Positions 1 through 14,100 of a DNA stretch of 64,000 nucleotides are shown piece by piece (position 1 is the first letter of the stretch; every line of letters starts with the position of its first letter). A program made the position numbers and the translations under genes. Source of the DNA: Antedon mediterranea (Eukaryota; Echinodermata; Crinoidea; Comatulida; Antedonidae); the NCBI RefSeq assembly GCF_964355755.1, contig NC_092670.1, forward strand, positions 15,809,201-15,873,200, in the 5' to 3' direction. Below the pieces are notes generated by a model. That model ran no database searches and was not told the origin of the DNA. It worked only from the letters and a program-made list of their open reading frames with translations.

Positions 1-372
1 TCTGTCTGTCCAGACGGTCTGTCTGTCTAAACTGTCTAGACTGTCTGCCTGAACTGTCTAGACTGCCTGTCTAGACTGACTGTCTGTCTGTCTGTCTGAA
101 CTGTCTCGACTGTTTGTCTGTCTAGACTGTCTGTCTGTCTGTCTAGACTGTCTGTCTGTCTGAAATGTCTAGACTGTCTGTCTAGACTGTCTGTCTGAAC
201 TGTCTAGGCTGTCTGTCTGTTTAGACTGTCTGTCTGAACTGTCTAGACTGTCTGTCTGTCCAGGCTGTCTGTCTAAACTGCCTAGACTGTCTGTCTGTCT
301 AGACTGACTGTCTGTCTGAAATGTCTAGACTGTCTGTCTGTCTAGACTGTCTGTATATCTTAACTGTCTAGA
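1..372. repeat. CTGT/CTGTCTAGA simple-repeat array
   Basis: Alternating CTGTCTGTCTG and TCTAGACTG units with occasional GAACTGTC variants run from the window edge to about 372. It is a degenerate tetranucleotide array with a higher-order CTAGA punctuation and no coding potential. The array probably continues to the left of the window. Confidence 0.9.
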
Positions 373-1290
373 CTGTTGAGGAAATTAAATATGCCAATGT
401 AAATAGGTGATATTGATACATTTGAGTACGTATCGGCTGGTGGTCTAGAAAAAAATAATCGGATGCCATAATGTGAACTACAGTACATGATACCATAGAT
501 ATTATAGTGTAAAATATTAATATTCACTATAATCCTCTATGATACATTATACTTCATAGCCACACATAAATACTGATGTATGTCGGAAGGCTATATACTT
601 TATGCATGCTGCCTGACTGCCAGTGATCTAAACAATTGGTACGCAGTTGTCTGGCGGTGTCCTTTGTACGAATCGTTCGTCCCCCAGCTCGCTGTGAGAC
701 GCGTCAATATCATGTTACATGCAGGGACCAAACATTTATTTTTCAGGTTAAAATCCGCAATTCATTTGCAACTCTTTACAGACTATATCGCTCGAAGTAC
801 GCTCATACAGGGAAAAAGGTACTGTATGAGTTATAGTTATTCCGAACGAGTTTACGAATTTTTTAATTTACGAACAACTTTTTGTACTGTGGGGCACGTA
901 TTTGGACGATTTTCGGAGATGAGGGTGAGGTATTGGGCATGTCGGGGATGGGGGTTCGCAGTCGGTTAAGGGGGGTTCGCTGTAAAGGGGGGGGGGGGGG
1001 GGGGTTCGCCCGAACCATAAAAACCCCCCCTCAGACGACTGAGCTAATTGATATTTATGACGTAATGATCAATTACGTAATACACGTATAAATAGATTAT
1101 TATCAGCTTTTCAGTCATGTAATTGGTGGCGTAACGGGTAATGCTCAGTTTTGAGTGCTATCGGCCGGGGTTCGAACCTCGACGGTAATTTTTATTTTTT
1201 GTAAATATTGTTTTTTTTTAAATAGAGATATGTCACACTGTATTGTCGAACATGTATGGTACCATACCGGTAGGTATTCAAATATGCTTA
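373..1290. other. Spacer with G-run and GGGGTTCGC motifs; no gene seen
   Basis: No supported gene. Open frames here are short and overlap one another. 945-1010 repeats GGGGTTCGC three times around an uninterrupted run of 18 G (987-1004), followed by a C-rich stretch that could pair with it. Confidence 0.6.
1118..1186 (+). repeat. tRNA-like SINE head
   Basis: GTGGCGTAACGGGTAATGC resembles an A box and GGGGTTCGAACCTCG is a B box/T arm. The anticodon arm is degenerate and the acceptor stem does not close, so I read this as the tRNA-derived head of a SINE rather than a working tRNA gene. Confidence 0.5.
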
Positions 1291-2040
1291 ATACGAAAAG
1301 ATATTAAAATTCAGTGACTTATTTCTATTCACTGTGATCCACTGGCTCCAAGTTGGGTCCACTTGAGCACAGTGTATTAACATACGAAAAGATATTAAAA
1401 TTCCGTGAATTATTTCTATTTTATATCACTGTGCTCGCCTGGTGCCAAATTGGGTCCACTTGAGCACAGTGTATTAAAACACGAAAAGATATTAACATTC
1501 AGTGACTTATTTCTATTTTATATCAATGTGCTTCCCTGGTACCAAATTGGGTCCACTTGAGCACAGTGTATTAAAATACGAAAAGATATTAAAATTCAGT
1601 GAGTTATTTCTATTTTATATCACTGTGCTCTCTGGCTCCAAATAGGGTTCAATTGAGCAAAGTGTATTAAAATACAAAAAGATATTAAAATTCAGTGAGT
1701 TATTTCTATTTTATATCACTGTGCTCTCTGGCTCCAAATAGGGTTCAATTGAGCACAGTGTGTATTAACATACGAAAAGATATTAAAATTCAGTGACTTA
1801 TTCCTATTTTATATCACTATGCTCCCCTGGCTCCAAATTAGGTCCACATGAGCACACTGTAATAACATACGAAACGATTATTAAAATTAGTGACTTATTT
1901 CTATTTTATATCACTGTGCTCCACTGGCTCCAAATTGGGTCCAATTAAGCAGAGTGTATTAACATACGAAAAGATATTAAAATTAGTGACTTATTTCTAT
2001 TTTATATCACTGTGCTCCACTGGTGCTAAATTTGGTCCAC
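1291..2040. repeat. 97-bp minisatellite, about 8 copies
   Basis: Tandem units of 91-98 bp begin at about 1294, 1385, 1482, 1579, 1675, 1773, 1870 and 1966. Each has ACGAAAAGATATTAAAATTC, a TATTTCTATTTTATATCACTG block and GTCCACTTGAGCACAGTGTA. Copies differ by several percent. Each unit has a local inverted match between CACTGTGCTC and GAGCACAGTG. Confidence 0.9.
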
Positions 2041-2460
2041 TGAACCAGTTACCGTACTAGTCCCGGTACTAGTACTATTTCTATTTCCACCTAGTTCTGG
2101 CGGTGGAACAAGTCTTCTCGGATAAGGACTATAAACCGTAGGTCCAGTGTACACAGTTATAACCTGTGTGTACTTTAAAGAAACCCAGTTCATATATATA
2201 TATATTTTATTGTTAACCGTTTTTGATGTTGTATTGTTTTATGTTTCAAACCTGTTAGTGGCGGTATTTATCGCTGTTGGTTTTGATTGAATACTAATAA
2301 AATAAAATAAAATAAAATTATTCGAAAAAGAGTAGGGGTTACCCCGGTGAACTGGTTCACACAATAGCCCCTGTATCAGGGGGATTACCACCTATCTGAT
2401 AGGACAGTGATTAATTCACTATTGGTAATCCTTGGCCACATTGCCTAAAGACATAAAATA
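2041..2460. repeat. SINE-family body fragments upstream of PRKDC
   Basis: 2090-2190 (TCTTCTCGGATAAGGACTAT and on) is the reverse complement of part of the SINEs at 23755-23992 and 36417-36690. 2325-2455 (GTAGGGGTTACCCCGG, CCTGTATCAGGGGGATTACC) matches 51040-51160 in the opposite orientation. A TA/AAATA-rich link joins them. These lie directly upstream of PRKDC exon 1. Confidence 0.7.
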
Positions 2461-2664
2461 AATAAATAAAAATAAATAAATAAATAAAGGCATACATGGC
2501 GCTCCGTAGAAGTAGAGAATGCTCGATCGTCGAAATGACGCTCTGAATGTACTTCGTCAATCTCCATGTGTGTTATGGTGCGGTGGTGTGTGTGCGCGCG
2601 AGTTTGTTTTGATTTTTTTGTATTAATTAAAATGTATTTTTTAGTTTATGTTTGAGCTGCTAAA
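2461..2664 (+). promoter_or_regulatory. Probable PRKDC 5' flank and leader
   Basis: About 200 bp between the SINE fragments and the PRKDC start, with GT-rich (GTGCGGTGGTGTGTGTGCGCGCG) and AT-rich sequence. The in-frame TGA at 2653-2655 shows that the reading frame begins at 2665. No TATA box is convincing. Function is inferred from position only. Confidence 0.35.
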
Positions 2665-5600
2665 ATGGGACAGGAAATCAATGAAATACTGGTATCTTTG
2701 CATGGTTTTTTAAAAAGTCCTAGTTCTTCGCATTCTGGTGAACATGCCTGTTTGTTAGCGGCTGATTTGTCAACCACTTGCTTATCCCAGGCCTCAGAAA
2801 TTAAAATAGGTCAGTACTGTACCGATTTTTCTTTTCCTTGCCTGTCGGCGTTTGGAATGGCAGGCGCTTAATGGTCGTTTCGTCCCACTTACTTGGTGAA
2901 CGCCCTTTATACTTCTTCAATGTATTTTTAATTTATTTTGTTGTTATTGTAAATTAAAGTTTTATTATTATTATTGTATTGTCCCCCTGAAAAAATAATT
3001 CTTAAAACAATTTTTTTAAATATTCCATTTTAATGTAACATAATACGGATTAGGCCAAGTTGAGCCGCCGACAAGTTGAGCCGCCGCCAGAAAAACGTTA
3101 TTTTCTATGAAACGCCAAATGCTTACTTTCGCCGGTGCTCGTTTCTATTTAATAGAAGTTCTATTTATATTAATTATTAGATATAATAACGATGTATATT
3201 CCAAAGTTTATATATCACGGTTTTTAGTATATATTATTAAATATTATAATTAAAGAGAAATAATTATGAATATCTGACTTGTTTGTAGATTCCAAAATAT
3301 AAGGCCTAAAACATGACCGAAAGTGATCGTTTTTAGCCAAAAATGACGTAAACATGTTTCCCCCTTTAGGCGGCAGTTGTATGAACTAGGCCTACTCCAT
3401 TTTTCGGTAAAATAATTGCATAAAATCACCGTTTTTTAGTAAAATATTCTGTGTATTAACATTGTAAAATTCAATCAAATATGATATTAAAAGATAGTAG
3501 ATAAAAAATAATAATTATTTAACCTCATTCGAAGAGTATCAATACTCTATTACTTATTAGTCCTGAGAGACAACGTGATTTTACGCGAGAAAAATATTAT
3601 GGAGTGCACTGCATTTTTACCTTGAAAGATTAAAAACAATTAAATTATTAAATATGACTACTTTCCTTTGCTGTGTTGTTATGGCGGTTCAAACCAACAA
3701 AATTGTAGTATGTAATTATTATTTATTTTCATGACACAATAAACCTAAAGACCATGAACTTATGTACTAGGAAACCCCTCTATCACTACGCGAAATGTCG
3801 TAAAAGACGCACTGGGCGTTTCATAGAAATTACCGGCGGCTCAACTTGTCGGCGGCCCAACCGGTCATATCCCCATAATACTACACTACAGTATAGTTAT
3901 CCACTTTGACAAAAAATTGGATTAAAAAAATGTATTTACCTGGAAAAAAAATGTAATTTAAAGCAAAAAATGGTCAAATTGGCTGCCAGCCAATAGATTT
4001 TTGGTTGAATTTTACCATTTATTTTGTCATTTTATAAGTGAAAACATGATTTTTTTTGTTTTTTTATATTGAAGTGATAAACTTGGTTAAAACTACAAAA
4101 TAACATATTCAAAGTCTGATTTAATTATTCTTAATTTTTCATGTTTTTGGGGGACAATACATCTTAACTGACATAACTTTTTGTATAAAATTTAAAAAGT
4201 TATAAATACTTAATCTAATAATGAATTATTTTATAAATCTTTTGATTTTTTTTCTTGCTTTTTGCAGCCTACTACTCATCTGTTCTTTTCAATGAAGAAA
4301 AAGGAATTTTATGTTTCTTAAAAACAGCTATCCAATATGATGAGGTAAGTCTGACCACCGTGACAGTAAATGATAACAAATGTGTAAAGGGTAATCCCCT
4401 ACATTACCTGTACAGCTCCATTAGAGAATGTGATAATTTTTACCCAAAGTTTTTCAAAACTTCGGGTAAATGTCACTTAACCTCCTACTGTGACATGTGT
4501 TTATTTAAGTCCAACTTTGATAGGCAGGTCATTAAACTATTTGATCATTGCCGAATTCTGCTAGTTTTTGCCTGACCATTGACCTTGCATACTGAAGAAT
4601 GTACCTTGTCCTAATCAATCAATTCCAAGAGAGCTAATAATTAGCTCTCTTGGAATATAAATAAAATCACAGTAATCACCTGCTAAATTTATTATCTGAT
4701 AAGGATTTTGACCAAAAAGTTCTAATGGGGATGTACACCAAATGTATCAAGAGAAAATTTGATTAGCCATAACTGCTGAACTTATTAATAAATTATTCAT
4801 TTTCTGACGGTCTAAACTCCGGCAAACTAAGTGCACCAATGCCAATAAACTTTAACAACATAAGGTGTCACAGAATTTACTTAAAGATAATAATAATAAT
4901 AAACAGTATTTATATAGCGCCTAATGGATCACTGACCCCTCTAGGTGCTTTACATAGGACCTTAAATAATGGTAATAAACTATCCCCCGCCGGACACCAT
5001 TCCGGTATTTCTTAGTCGAGGTTTCGGGGATGGAGACAATCAATAATGTGAGAAAAAAAAATGTAACAAAGCTTAACTATGCTTAACTATGCTTAACTAA
5101 GGTAAAACTATCCCCCGCCGGACACCATCCCAGTATTTCTGAGTCAAGGTTTCGGGGCCAGAAGATGTATTTTCCCTTTGACTAATTCCATAAAAAACAA
5201 AACAGATTTCGAAAAAAAGTAGGTCATTTTGAAGTATCATAATAGTTATTAACTTTCATCAAAAATTAGTCGAAAAAAAAATCATTTAACTGGAATACAG
5301 ATGTTTTTTTGTTAAAAAAATAACTTTGACTTCCAGTGAAAGTTTTCGATCAAAACATATCCCATAATGGAACGTTCTTGGTTGGCTTCTCTGTATGCAT
5401 AATCATAAAACTTCCTTGCAATCTGTGTGAAAACACCTTCTTAACCGTGACGAGGTGTAAACAATCCTAATTAGCATCATAATGCATACTCGTAGTTTGA
5501 AATTTTTGTTTACTTTAGCTCGCGACGATTTTCCAGATGAAATGTAATAAAACTAATTTACCTGTTAATTCAGTAAACTTGTTGTTTTCGACTCAAATTT

Positions 5601-8127
5601 TCGACTGAAAGTGAATAAGTTTAATATTACTTTGATATGGCCAATTTAAATTTAGAATATTTTAACCTTCATTTTTTGTGTTTCAAGGGACAATACATCT
5701 TTAATAATTGTGTTCAAGAAATACATCCTCTTATGGAAATGTGTGGTTACAAGAATACCATTCATACTGTATATGTGTTATTTAGGAGTGTTACATTTAA
5801 TATGTTTAATAATTTATATTCACAGTTCCTTGACTGTAAAATTGAATTACTTGATTTCTTGGTAAAGTTTATTGAGAAGATCAAAAACAAGATCGAACCT
5901 TATGCTGTAGCTATCAAGGATGTCAGCTTTGCCATCACCTGCAGAGACCCTAAAGCAAAGGTTAAAGTGAAGGCCTTTGTGGTTCTTATTAAAGTAAGCA
6001 AAAATGTTAAAATTAATTTTTTCTCCAACCCCATTCATTCATTTAATAACCTAAACTGATCAAGCAAGCTCTTGTATGGAAATGTTGAGAACGAAGCAGT
6101 GTAAATGGTTCCTCTGCTCTGATCATTTTTGTGTTTAAAGCGCTTAGAAACATTGTACTGTAGTAGGCGCTATATAAGACTCCATTATTATTATTAAATT
6201 TACCAAACTATTACGTTTGTATTTTTTCAGCTGCTTGAGGTGGTTGGTAAGACCAAAAGCGGTCCTGATTTGAAAGCTGAACTTATGATCAAGAGGTTTT
6301 TCGGTGATTTAATGAATCCCACTAAACTCCCGCAAACAGGTTAGATAAATTAAATATCCAACAGCTTAGCCCTTGACTGGCTGGAAGGCTATTCAATCAG
6401 TGTTACACATTCTGTAGCCCATTGGTGTCCGCATATTAAGAAGTACACACCCAAGTTCCAGCATATTTAGTTGCCAAACAACCTTTTTCCCTCTCAGATC
6501 CTCTTACTTTTAGGCCTATTATTTAATGTTTATTTCAACATTCATTTCTGTTCATTTATATCATTTTATATTTTCAGTTAAACAACATTTATACGTGATA
6601 TTGGGCATTTTTGCAGAATTTTACCCCGAACTAATGATATCACTTTCAGAGAAACTTCTGCAGGTCTACCTCAAAACATTAAAAGATCAGGTATAGTAAA
6701 TAAACAAAAAATCAGTAAATTATTATATTTTTTAAATATTTGTATAGTAATTATATCTGTCGGATATCTTTGATCTCTGAATGTGTGATATGTAAAGAAT
6801 TACCAAGCACGTGGATGTGCAGAAGATCAGAGATTCTGCACTGTGACTATAATATAAAAATATACAAGTAAAAATATAGTCTTGAGGCCAATTTACACAG
6901 TTGAGCAGTAACAGTAAGCAGAAACCCGTGTAGCTTGACCCACAAAGAATCTGTAAACCACCCGTCCGCTCCATGTTGTGTGTAAATGGTCATAAGGAAT
7001 TACATAGGTTCTATATTTGTATTACCTTTACTGCTCGTCTGTGTAAATTGGCCTTTATACTAAATACTGTTTGTCTATTTTTAGATGACATCTAAAAACA
7101 AAAAACCAGAGACTACGACCATTGCTGGATGTCTTGTCGGACTCACTCATTACCTGACAAGTTTTACTCAGTCTTGTGAAGAAGGTAGTCATTTTTAATT
7201 ATAGCCAGTTGTCTTTATTTATTTGCACTGCTAAATGAAAAACATTTTACTTGAAAAAATAGTATAGTACTTTATAGTTGTTGACTTTTTTTAGTAAATA
7301 GGTTTGTACCAACAGATCATACCAATGGATCTTCAGGAGGGGTGTCTAGAAAACTCAGATATCTGAGTTTTCTAGATCTATATAAGTCAGATATCTGAGT
7401 TTTTTTTTTCTAGACACCACTTCAGGAGCTTATTAAAATGTAATCTGTATCATCTTCAATATGGGAAAAAATTTTAAATAGTTTGTCACTATATTTTTTT
7501 TGTCCAAGTATTTTGTGCTTGATCTTTCATTTTATTGTTATTTTAAAGAATCTGAACACACAGCAGTAATCTACCGCTATGCTAGTATGGCAATCGACCC
7601 AACTGTTACGCTTGTGAGGTATAACATCCCTAAGGCCGGCTTACAGCTGTTTACCAAACATGCACCTCAATTCAATGATTACCTATACAGAGATCATATG
7701 GTAAGTCAACTGATATATTGTAGTAATCCTTATCACAAAATCTTTTTTGAAGAGTAAACAAAACATTGAATCATTTTATAGGTAATTTATCAGAAGATTT
7801 ATGATTGGACAAAACATAAGAATCGTGACATGAGCAAAGCGGGATACAGGTGTCTGGATTCTTTTCTTAAAGTGTTAGCTGACATGCTGGTAGAGAAGGC
7901 TAAGAAGTCTGACAGTGAGGGCAGAGCTATTTTTAAGGTAGATTTCGCAAATATAACAATAAGACAATGATACCACAATCATCAACAATCATGACAATTA
8001 AAAAGTTTGTGTTTTTTTTTCATTTTTTTAGTGGTTTATTCAACAATTTAGAAGTATTATTGACAACCCATCCAGTGACAGTATGGACCTAGCAACTGCA
8101 GTCAGAGGTTATGGCTTCTTTGCAGCT
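2665..8127 (+). CDS. PRKDC: PRKDC part 1: exons 1-9, start of N-terminal HEAT solenoid
   Basis: Coding exons: 2665-2809, 4268-4344, 5826-5993, 6231-6339, 6578-6690, 7085-7184, 7549-7700, 7782-7937, 8032-8127. They encode residues 1-372, matching the first HEAT repeats of DNA-PKcs, the arm that helps cradle Ku and the DNA end. Good anchors are the segment around 5826-5993 ([17 protein letters not shown] in place of the human LEKMGQKIAPYSVEIKN) and exon 9 ([10 protein letters not shown], human IAIRGYGLFA). Exon 1 is the least conserved, so the start codon is somewhat less certain than the rest. Intron 1 is 1458 bp and filled by nested transposons; intron 9 (8128-10319) is 2192 bp. Confidence 0.93.
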
Positions 8128-11100
8128 GTAAGTGCAACTACTTGTAGCTACAGGTATTTCTGGAACCTGAGGTACACCCTTATTGAGGGACACTTACCTG
8201 TGAAACAAACAAGGAGCACTTTATTTTTTAATACCATGGCTATCTCCTATTTATTCTTTATTCTTTATTTCAAGCCAACAGTGTAAAACACCAATAACAG
8301 GTTGAAAATAAAATAACCAAACTATAAAATATAAGCCAATATAAATATATACAAAAATGTAAATAAGATTATTTAAATTTCATTAATAATACATTTAAAT
8401 TGAGAGAAATTACAGTCAAAGATATCTAAAGAATTATTTTTTAAAAGACAAGAATTGTACAAAGACGAGAGTCTACAGAAAATACCATTTTTACAAACAT
8501 TGACACGAGAAAATTTAACATGAAGAAAGGGTTTACTACGAAGATTACGAACAGGAACATTAAAATAAAACAACGAAACAAGGTTACAATCAAACTTAGA
8601 AGTAAGACATTTATACAGGAATTTAGAAGATATAAAGGGAAACTTTGATTCCAAAGGTGTCATTAATCTGATCTAAACCCAACTAGATTTAATTCGTCAC
8701 TATGACGAATTATAGGTTATATGCATTGATTTAATTAAAGATAATTGATTTTTAAAAGATATATTGATTGATTGATTTTCTCAGAATCTTTAATTATTTA
8801 TAATATATGATAGGACCTTGCTAACGCGAACACCATAGCCGGTATCACAATCCGATCAAAGATCCATATGCGTATAATGTCATAAACCACATTTGTTGTT
8901 ACATAATAATAAAGACATAAGTTAATTTTTATCTAGATTTCATTATAAATCATGTGTATAATCTATACACTAAGAAATAAATTTGAACAAACAATACGGA
9001 TAATAAAAAAAAAATCTTATTTCGTTTCCCAAGGTGAGACTCGATCTCGGTACCTTGAATGCCATAGACACGAGCACAGACCACCGAGCCGTACACAACT
9101 GACTGAAAGTTGTAGAAAAATTCCTCCGTGTATTTACTATGCAGTAACCACTTTAATGCAAATAGATTATTACATACCGAAATGAATTATAATTTTTTAC
9201 TATGATGACATCTTTAAAATGTATACAAATGATGCACTGTCAAACTACATACTTTTAACTTTAATATATGAATTTTTGAAGGAAGAAAGTTAATGTTAAG
9301 TTTGTTATTTTGGCCTAAGAAAATGTCATAATTTGTTTGATTGTCGAAATTATTTTTTTTAAATTTAATATGCAATTAATGATGACTTAATCAACTTTTG
9401 TTCTCTTTATTTGATAATAAATCATACATATGATACATACACTTCAAGAAAATGAAATAAAAAATAGGTGTTCCCCTGCATTCTGACGATATATATTAAT
9501 TTTAAAATTGAGCATATTTTCACCATTTTGTTAACTTATACGTGCGTAGCCAGTCACTTTTGACGTGCTCGTATAACGCAATTTCGAGTTGAAACCTGAA
9601 TCAAATATGATGATATTATTAAAGAAAGATTGTAAAACAGAAATAGGGCAAAAAGAGTGCGCATCAACGTTTAACGCGCAGTGCGCGTGCAAAAATCTGC
9701 GCACTCATGGCAATTTTTTAAACGCTTAAAATTGCCTGAAACGTACTCTAATTTCATCGAAAATAAATTTTGACAATTTTGAACATTTTAAGCGCGCGAA
9801 CGCAAGCGTTATATGCGCTACGCACGTAATTTTATTGCCATATGATGAAATATAACCTGAAATTTATGAGTACCAAATTTTGTTTAATTGTGATTCATGC
9901 TTGTGAAGATATGATTACAAACGTGATTTCGTAAAATCGCGCGTAGACCGCGTAATTTTTAATTACGCATCGTGAAAATATAACCACATCGATTCCTGGC
10001 CATGAGGAATATACTCTGAAAACTTGACTTAGCTAGATTAAACTGATGCCAAGATAATGCACGGACAAAATAGTGCTAAGGAAAGAATAAATAAATAAAT
10101 AAAGATTTTGACAGAATCAAGAGGTTATATGCATATCATGCATATAACCTAATTAAAAGCAGAAATTAGATTAGATTTAGAATACTAAACTAATATTGTC
10201 AAATAACAGAACTCAAACTGGACACATCAACCCTATTGTAGTCACCCCTTATTGTACATATTTTATGTCCCTGACCTAGAATTTACTGATATTTGCATTG
10301 TTCTGGTTTTTTTTTCTAGCCCTGCAAACTATTTTTATCCAAAGAAGATGTGCAATTTATGTTCAGTGAAATGATTCAGAGAAGCGAACAGATTTACCTA
10401 CAGTCAGTATTCCCCTTCAAGATGTTTTGTTTATACATTTTGTTATAACCCTCTTATAGTATAGTTGTTTTATTTTAACAAGTTTCATTTATGTATATAG
10501 ACAAGATGTTTCAGAGGAGAAAGTTAGCCACCTACCAAACTTTTTGGAAGCGCTTGCCAGTATTATTGAACAACTGGATCAGGTAGAGGCAATTGTCATA
10601 TGTTTATAACACTGTTTCTGCAGTAGTTGTTCATCTGACTTTTTTAACACTGTTTCTGCAGTAGTTGTTCATCTGACTTGTGCATCCTTTAGAAGGGTAG
10701 TGGGGTTATCATATCATATAGCATTTATTTCACCAAATTTCAAATGCAGTACAGTAAAACATAAAAACAGTAAAAAAGTAAATTAAACCAAATCTTAAAA
10801 CTAACATCTCTCACAGCAGTGAAGTTTCTAATAAATGTAAATATTGAGAGAAAAAAGATTGGGTGAACAAAGGGATTTTAATTTAAAGTGGTTTTTTTTT
10901 GTCAGCTTTCTGATTCATTTCTGCTGTCTTTGGAGAATCTTTGCTCTGTCATGATCAACAACTATCCACAAGTGCCAACCTTTCAACAGTTTCTGTGTAC
11001 AAATGCAATACTCAATGTTTTTATTACTCTTGCACCTAAAGGTTCAACTCTTAAAGACCTTCTATCGGTTGTTGGTAAGTCCATACAAACAAGTTAATTC

Positions 11101-14100
11101 TTTTTCATCTGTTCATTCATGTATTCATCAATTTGTAATTTGATTTAATTAAATGTTTTGATTTTTATTTTCAACAGTTTATCAAGGCATATTAAAAACC
11201 ATTTCTCACAAGGTGCAATTTGATATGGTAAGTACAGTATCATTATTGGAAGTGGCTATTGGTACAGTCAACCATGCATTTAATTTCTTGCCTCTTATTT
11301 GCACAGTTGACCATGTGTCTAATGTTTCTATCAGCATTGACAATGGCAATAGAAAACAATTATTTTGACGCATACTTAACCATGTTGATACCCATCACAC
11401 TGAACATTGAAGAATCTAGTTTGCATACATGACCATCTGGTCTATAGAAACTTAAATTACAGCCGTATCTATATCCTCATCCATCTTTATTAACATAATT
11501 CAATAGATTAACTATTTCCAGTGTATAATGCACACTATTTCCAACATGTTAATACTTAGACTACTTTAAACAATGTTTAGAGTGTCTCTAGAATTCAATA
11601 GTATTTATGTATTGATTTCAAATTTAGGGACAGGATCAAGATGTTATGGAACTGACAGCTGAAGACATAGAAGATATCAAAAGAGATGCCAGAACCATCA
11701 CATACAAGAATTACATGCAGCTGTGGCTTAAGCTTCTTGACAGTCCTTTCATGAAGGTTTTACATCTTTTAATATATACTGTATATTACCCAAGTATAAT
11801 CCCATCATTGAGTATAATCCCAGCTACTAATCTGGGCTAAATTGTGACATAAATTGTGACGTATGGTAAATCCAATGCAATTTTAGTATAATCCTATAAT
11901 TTTCCAAAGATTGCATAGTCAAGCCCTCTGGGACTATTTTGGATCATGTACAGTACTTTACCATACCACTTTTCCATGGTAGGGATATTATATATAGTAA
12001 GTTATTTTGTATCGTTTTTTTAATGTTCATTTAACTTTCTGCAACCTGACTTTTCTTTTTCTAGGAGGTTGATGCATTTGGTACCAACTATCAGGAGCGA
12101 TGTGAAATTCATAAGATGATATACAATGAACTTCTAACGTCTGTTCTTAAGATTCTACAAAAGCTGGACCTGACAGCCACAAAGAAGCAGACCACTGAAG
12201 ATGAGGTTAATCAGTGTCCTCTTACTATGCATCACATAAGCAGTTTACCAAATAAGGCTATCTCTATGTTTAGTCTTAATATGGAAGCCCACTGTAGTGT
12301 CATAGATTTTGTATGCAAGGTGTTGATGAAGTAGTTGATTAATACTTGTATCATAATAGTTTGGCAGCCAAGGTGCTCAACAAGCAGTAGTTTAAAGAGA
12401 GGTTTAGGGGACCTTGGACCCTACCTGTTATGGTAGATTTGACCTGCTGGACTTGCTTGCTGTACACTAAAAAAATGTTGAGAACCCCTGTGATTAACTG
12501 TATTAATGTATGAGTAAACATTAGACAACTGTTGTTTGTCCAATTTTCATACTTTAGAAAAGAATTCTGAAAAATATCAGTAGATAATACCTTTGAAAAT
12601 ATTATTATAATAATTATATTATTTATCTTTTCTTTATCTCAGTTGTTAGATGAGCTTGCACCCTCTGGTGACATATCATCAGATCCAATAAATGGTCTAC
12701 AACCATCAAATTACAAAGACTTCCAAATATTCATCAACTTGGTAGAGTTTTGTCGCGATATTCTGTCGGAAACTAAAGGAGCCCTTTTTGAGCAATGGTT
12801 GTTAAAGTTCAGCCAGGAAATCATCATAATGTCTACACAGAAACCCCTCATTAGCGGCTTCTACAAGCTGTTAGCAGTGTGTATGACTTGTGCTCAAAGA
12901 ATCTCATATTTTGAGGTAAAAGAAAGTTACTGCAGTAAATATACTGCAGCAACATATTTCATTTATTATCTGTTTTATTGCATTTAGTATCTGGTTGATT
13001 GCCTTATTCTCAATTACTGCAGTAAATCATACTGCAACACATTTCATTTATTATCTGTTTGATTGCATTTAATATCTGGTTGATTGCCTTATTCTCAATT
13101 ACTGCAGTAAATCATACTGCAACACATTTCATTTATTATCTGTTTGATTGCATTTAATATCTGGTTTACTGCAGTAAACATACCAAAACACATTTATTTT
13201 TTGGTTGATTGTCTTCTAAACTGTTGTCTTCTCCAAATGAGAAGAATGAATATTTCAAAGATCTTGATGTATAGGATGCAACCACTATCCTTTCCTTACA
13301 TTACATTATGCTATTTATATTTCAATTATTGCATTATGGCTAATTATCTTTTATCTGCTAGAGAAACAGTAATAATATTTTCTGTTTTATTCTAATAGGA
13401 CTGTAATGATGGTAATGAAGACAGTATGGACATAGCCTACACACAAAAACAAGAAGTGTCGCAGAATGAGAGAAAGATCTGTTTCACTTTGTTCACTAAA
13501 TTCTCACTGGAAGTGTTGACCCGACTGAAGTTGTTCAAGCATGACCTGCTTTTGGCCTGCCTTAACTATGTTCTGTCTCTTCCATACAAGATTGTGGAGG
13601 ATATTCTTGAGCAGCTTATTCCTGTGATGAAGGTGAAATTATTACTTCAGTACATTAATTCATCCTTTGGGACAACTCTATTAAGTTGACACTTCTCTGT
13701 AAAATAAATGAGGGGCAATATATGTTTTTACACTACATGGCAAACACCATGGCAAACACCTACCCCATACCCCTATTAAAGCTTGGTTCGCAACGTAAGA
13801 AAATGCCCTTCCAATAATTGTGTTTGCCCCCGCCTGCGTGAAATCAAACCTGCAATGTTTGCAGCACTGTTGCGTTGTCGGTTCCCACTTGTGATTACAC
13901 AATACAGCATCAATATGTCGTAGCGTTGTGTTACGTTGCGTTGCTAGTGGGAACAAATATTTGTTTATGAAATAAAAATTAAAGTTTTATTGATTGATTT
14001 AACAAATTCAAATAATCAGCTATCTGTTTATTTATATAGATTACATTCAATCTAGGACTTGGTTATTTGAAAATAGCAGAGACTGGTCTATCTGCACTTA

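Noticed and set aside
580-969. 129-codon open frame near the left edge
   Set aside because: Overlapped by two other frames of similar quality, no recognisable domain, odd composition and surrounded by repeats.
1118-1186. Functional tRNA gene
   Set aside because: B box is good but the acceptor stem does not pair and the anticodon arm is degenerate; better explained as a SINE head.
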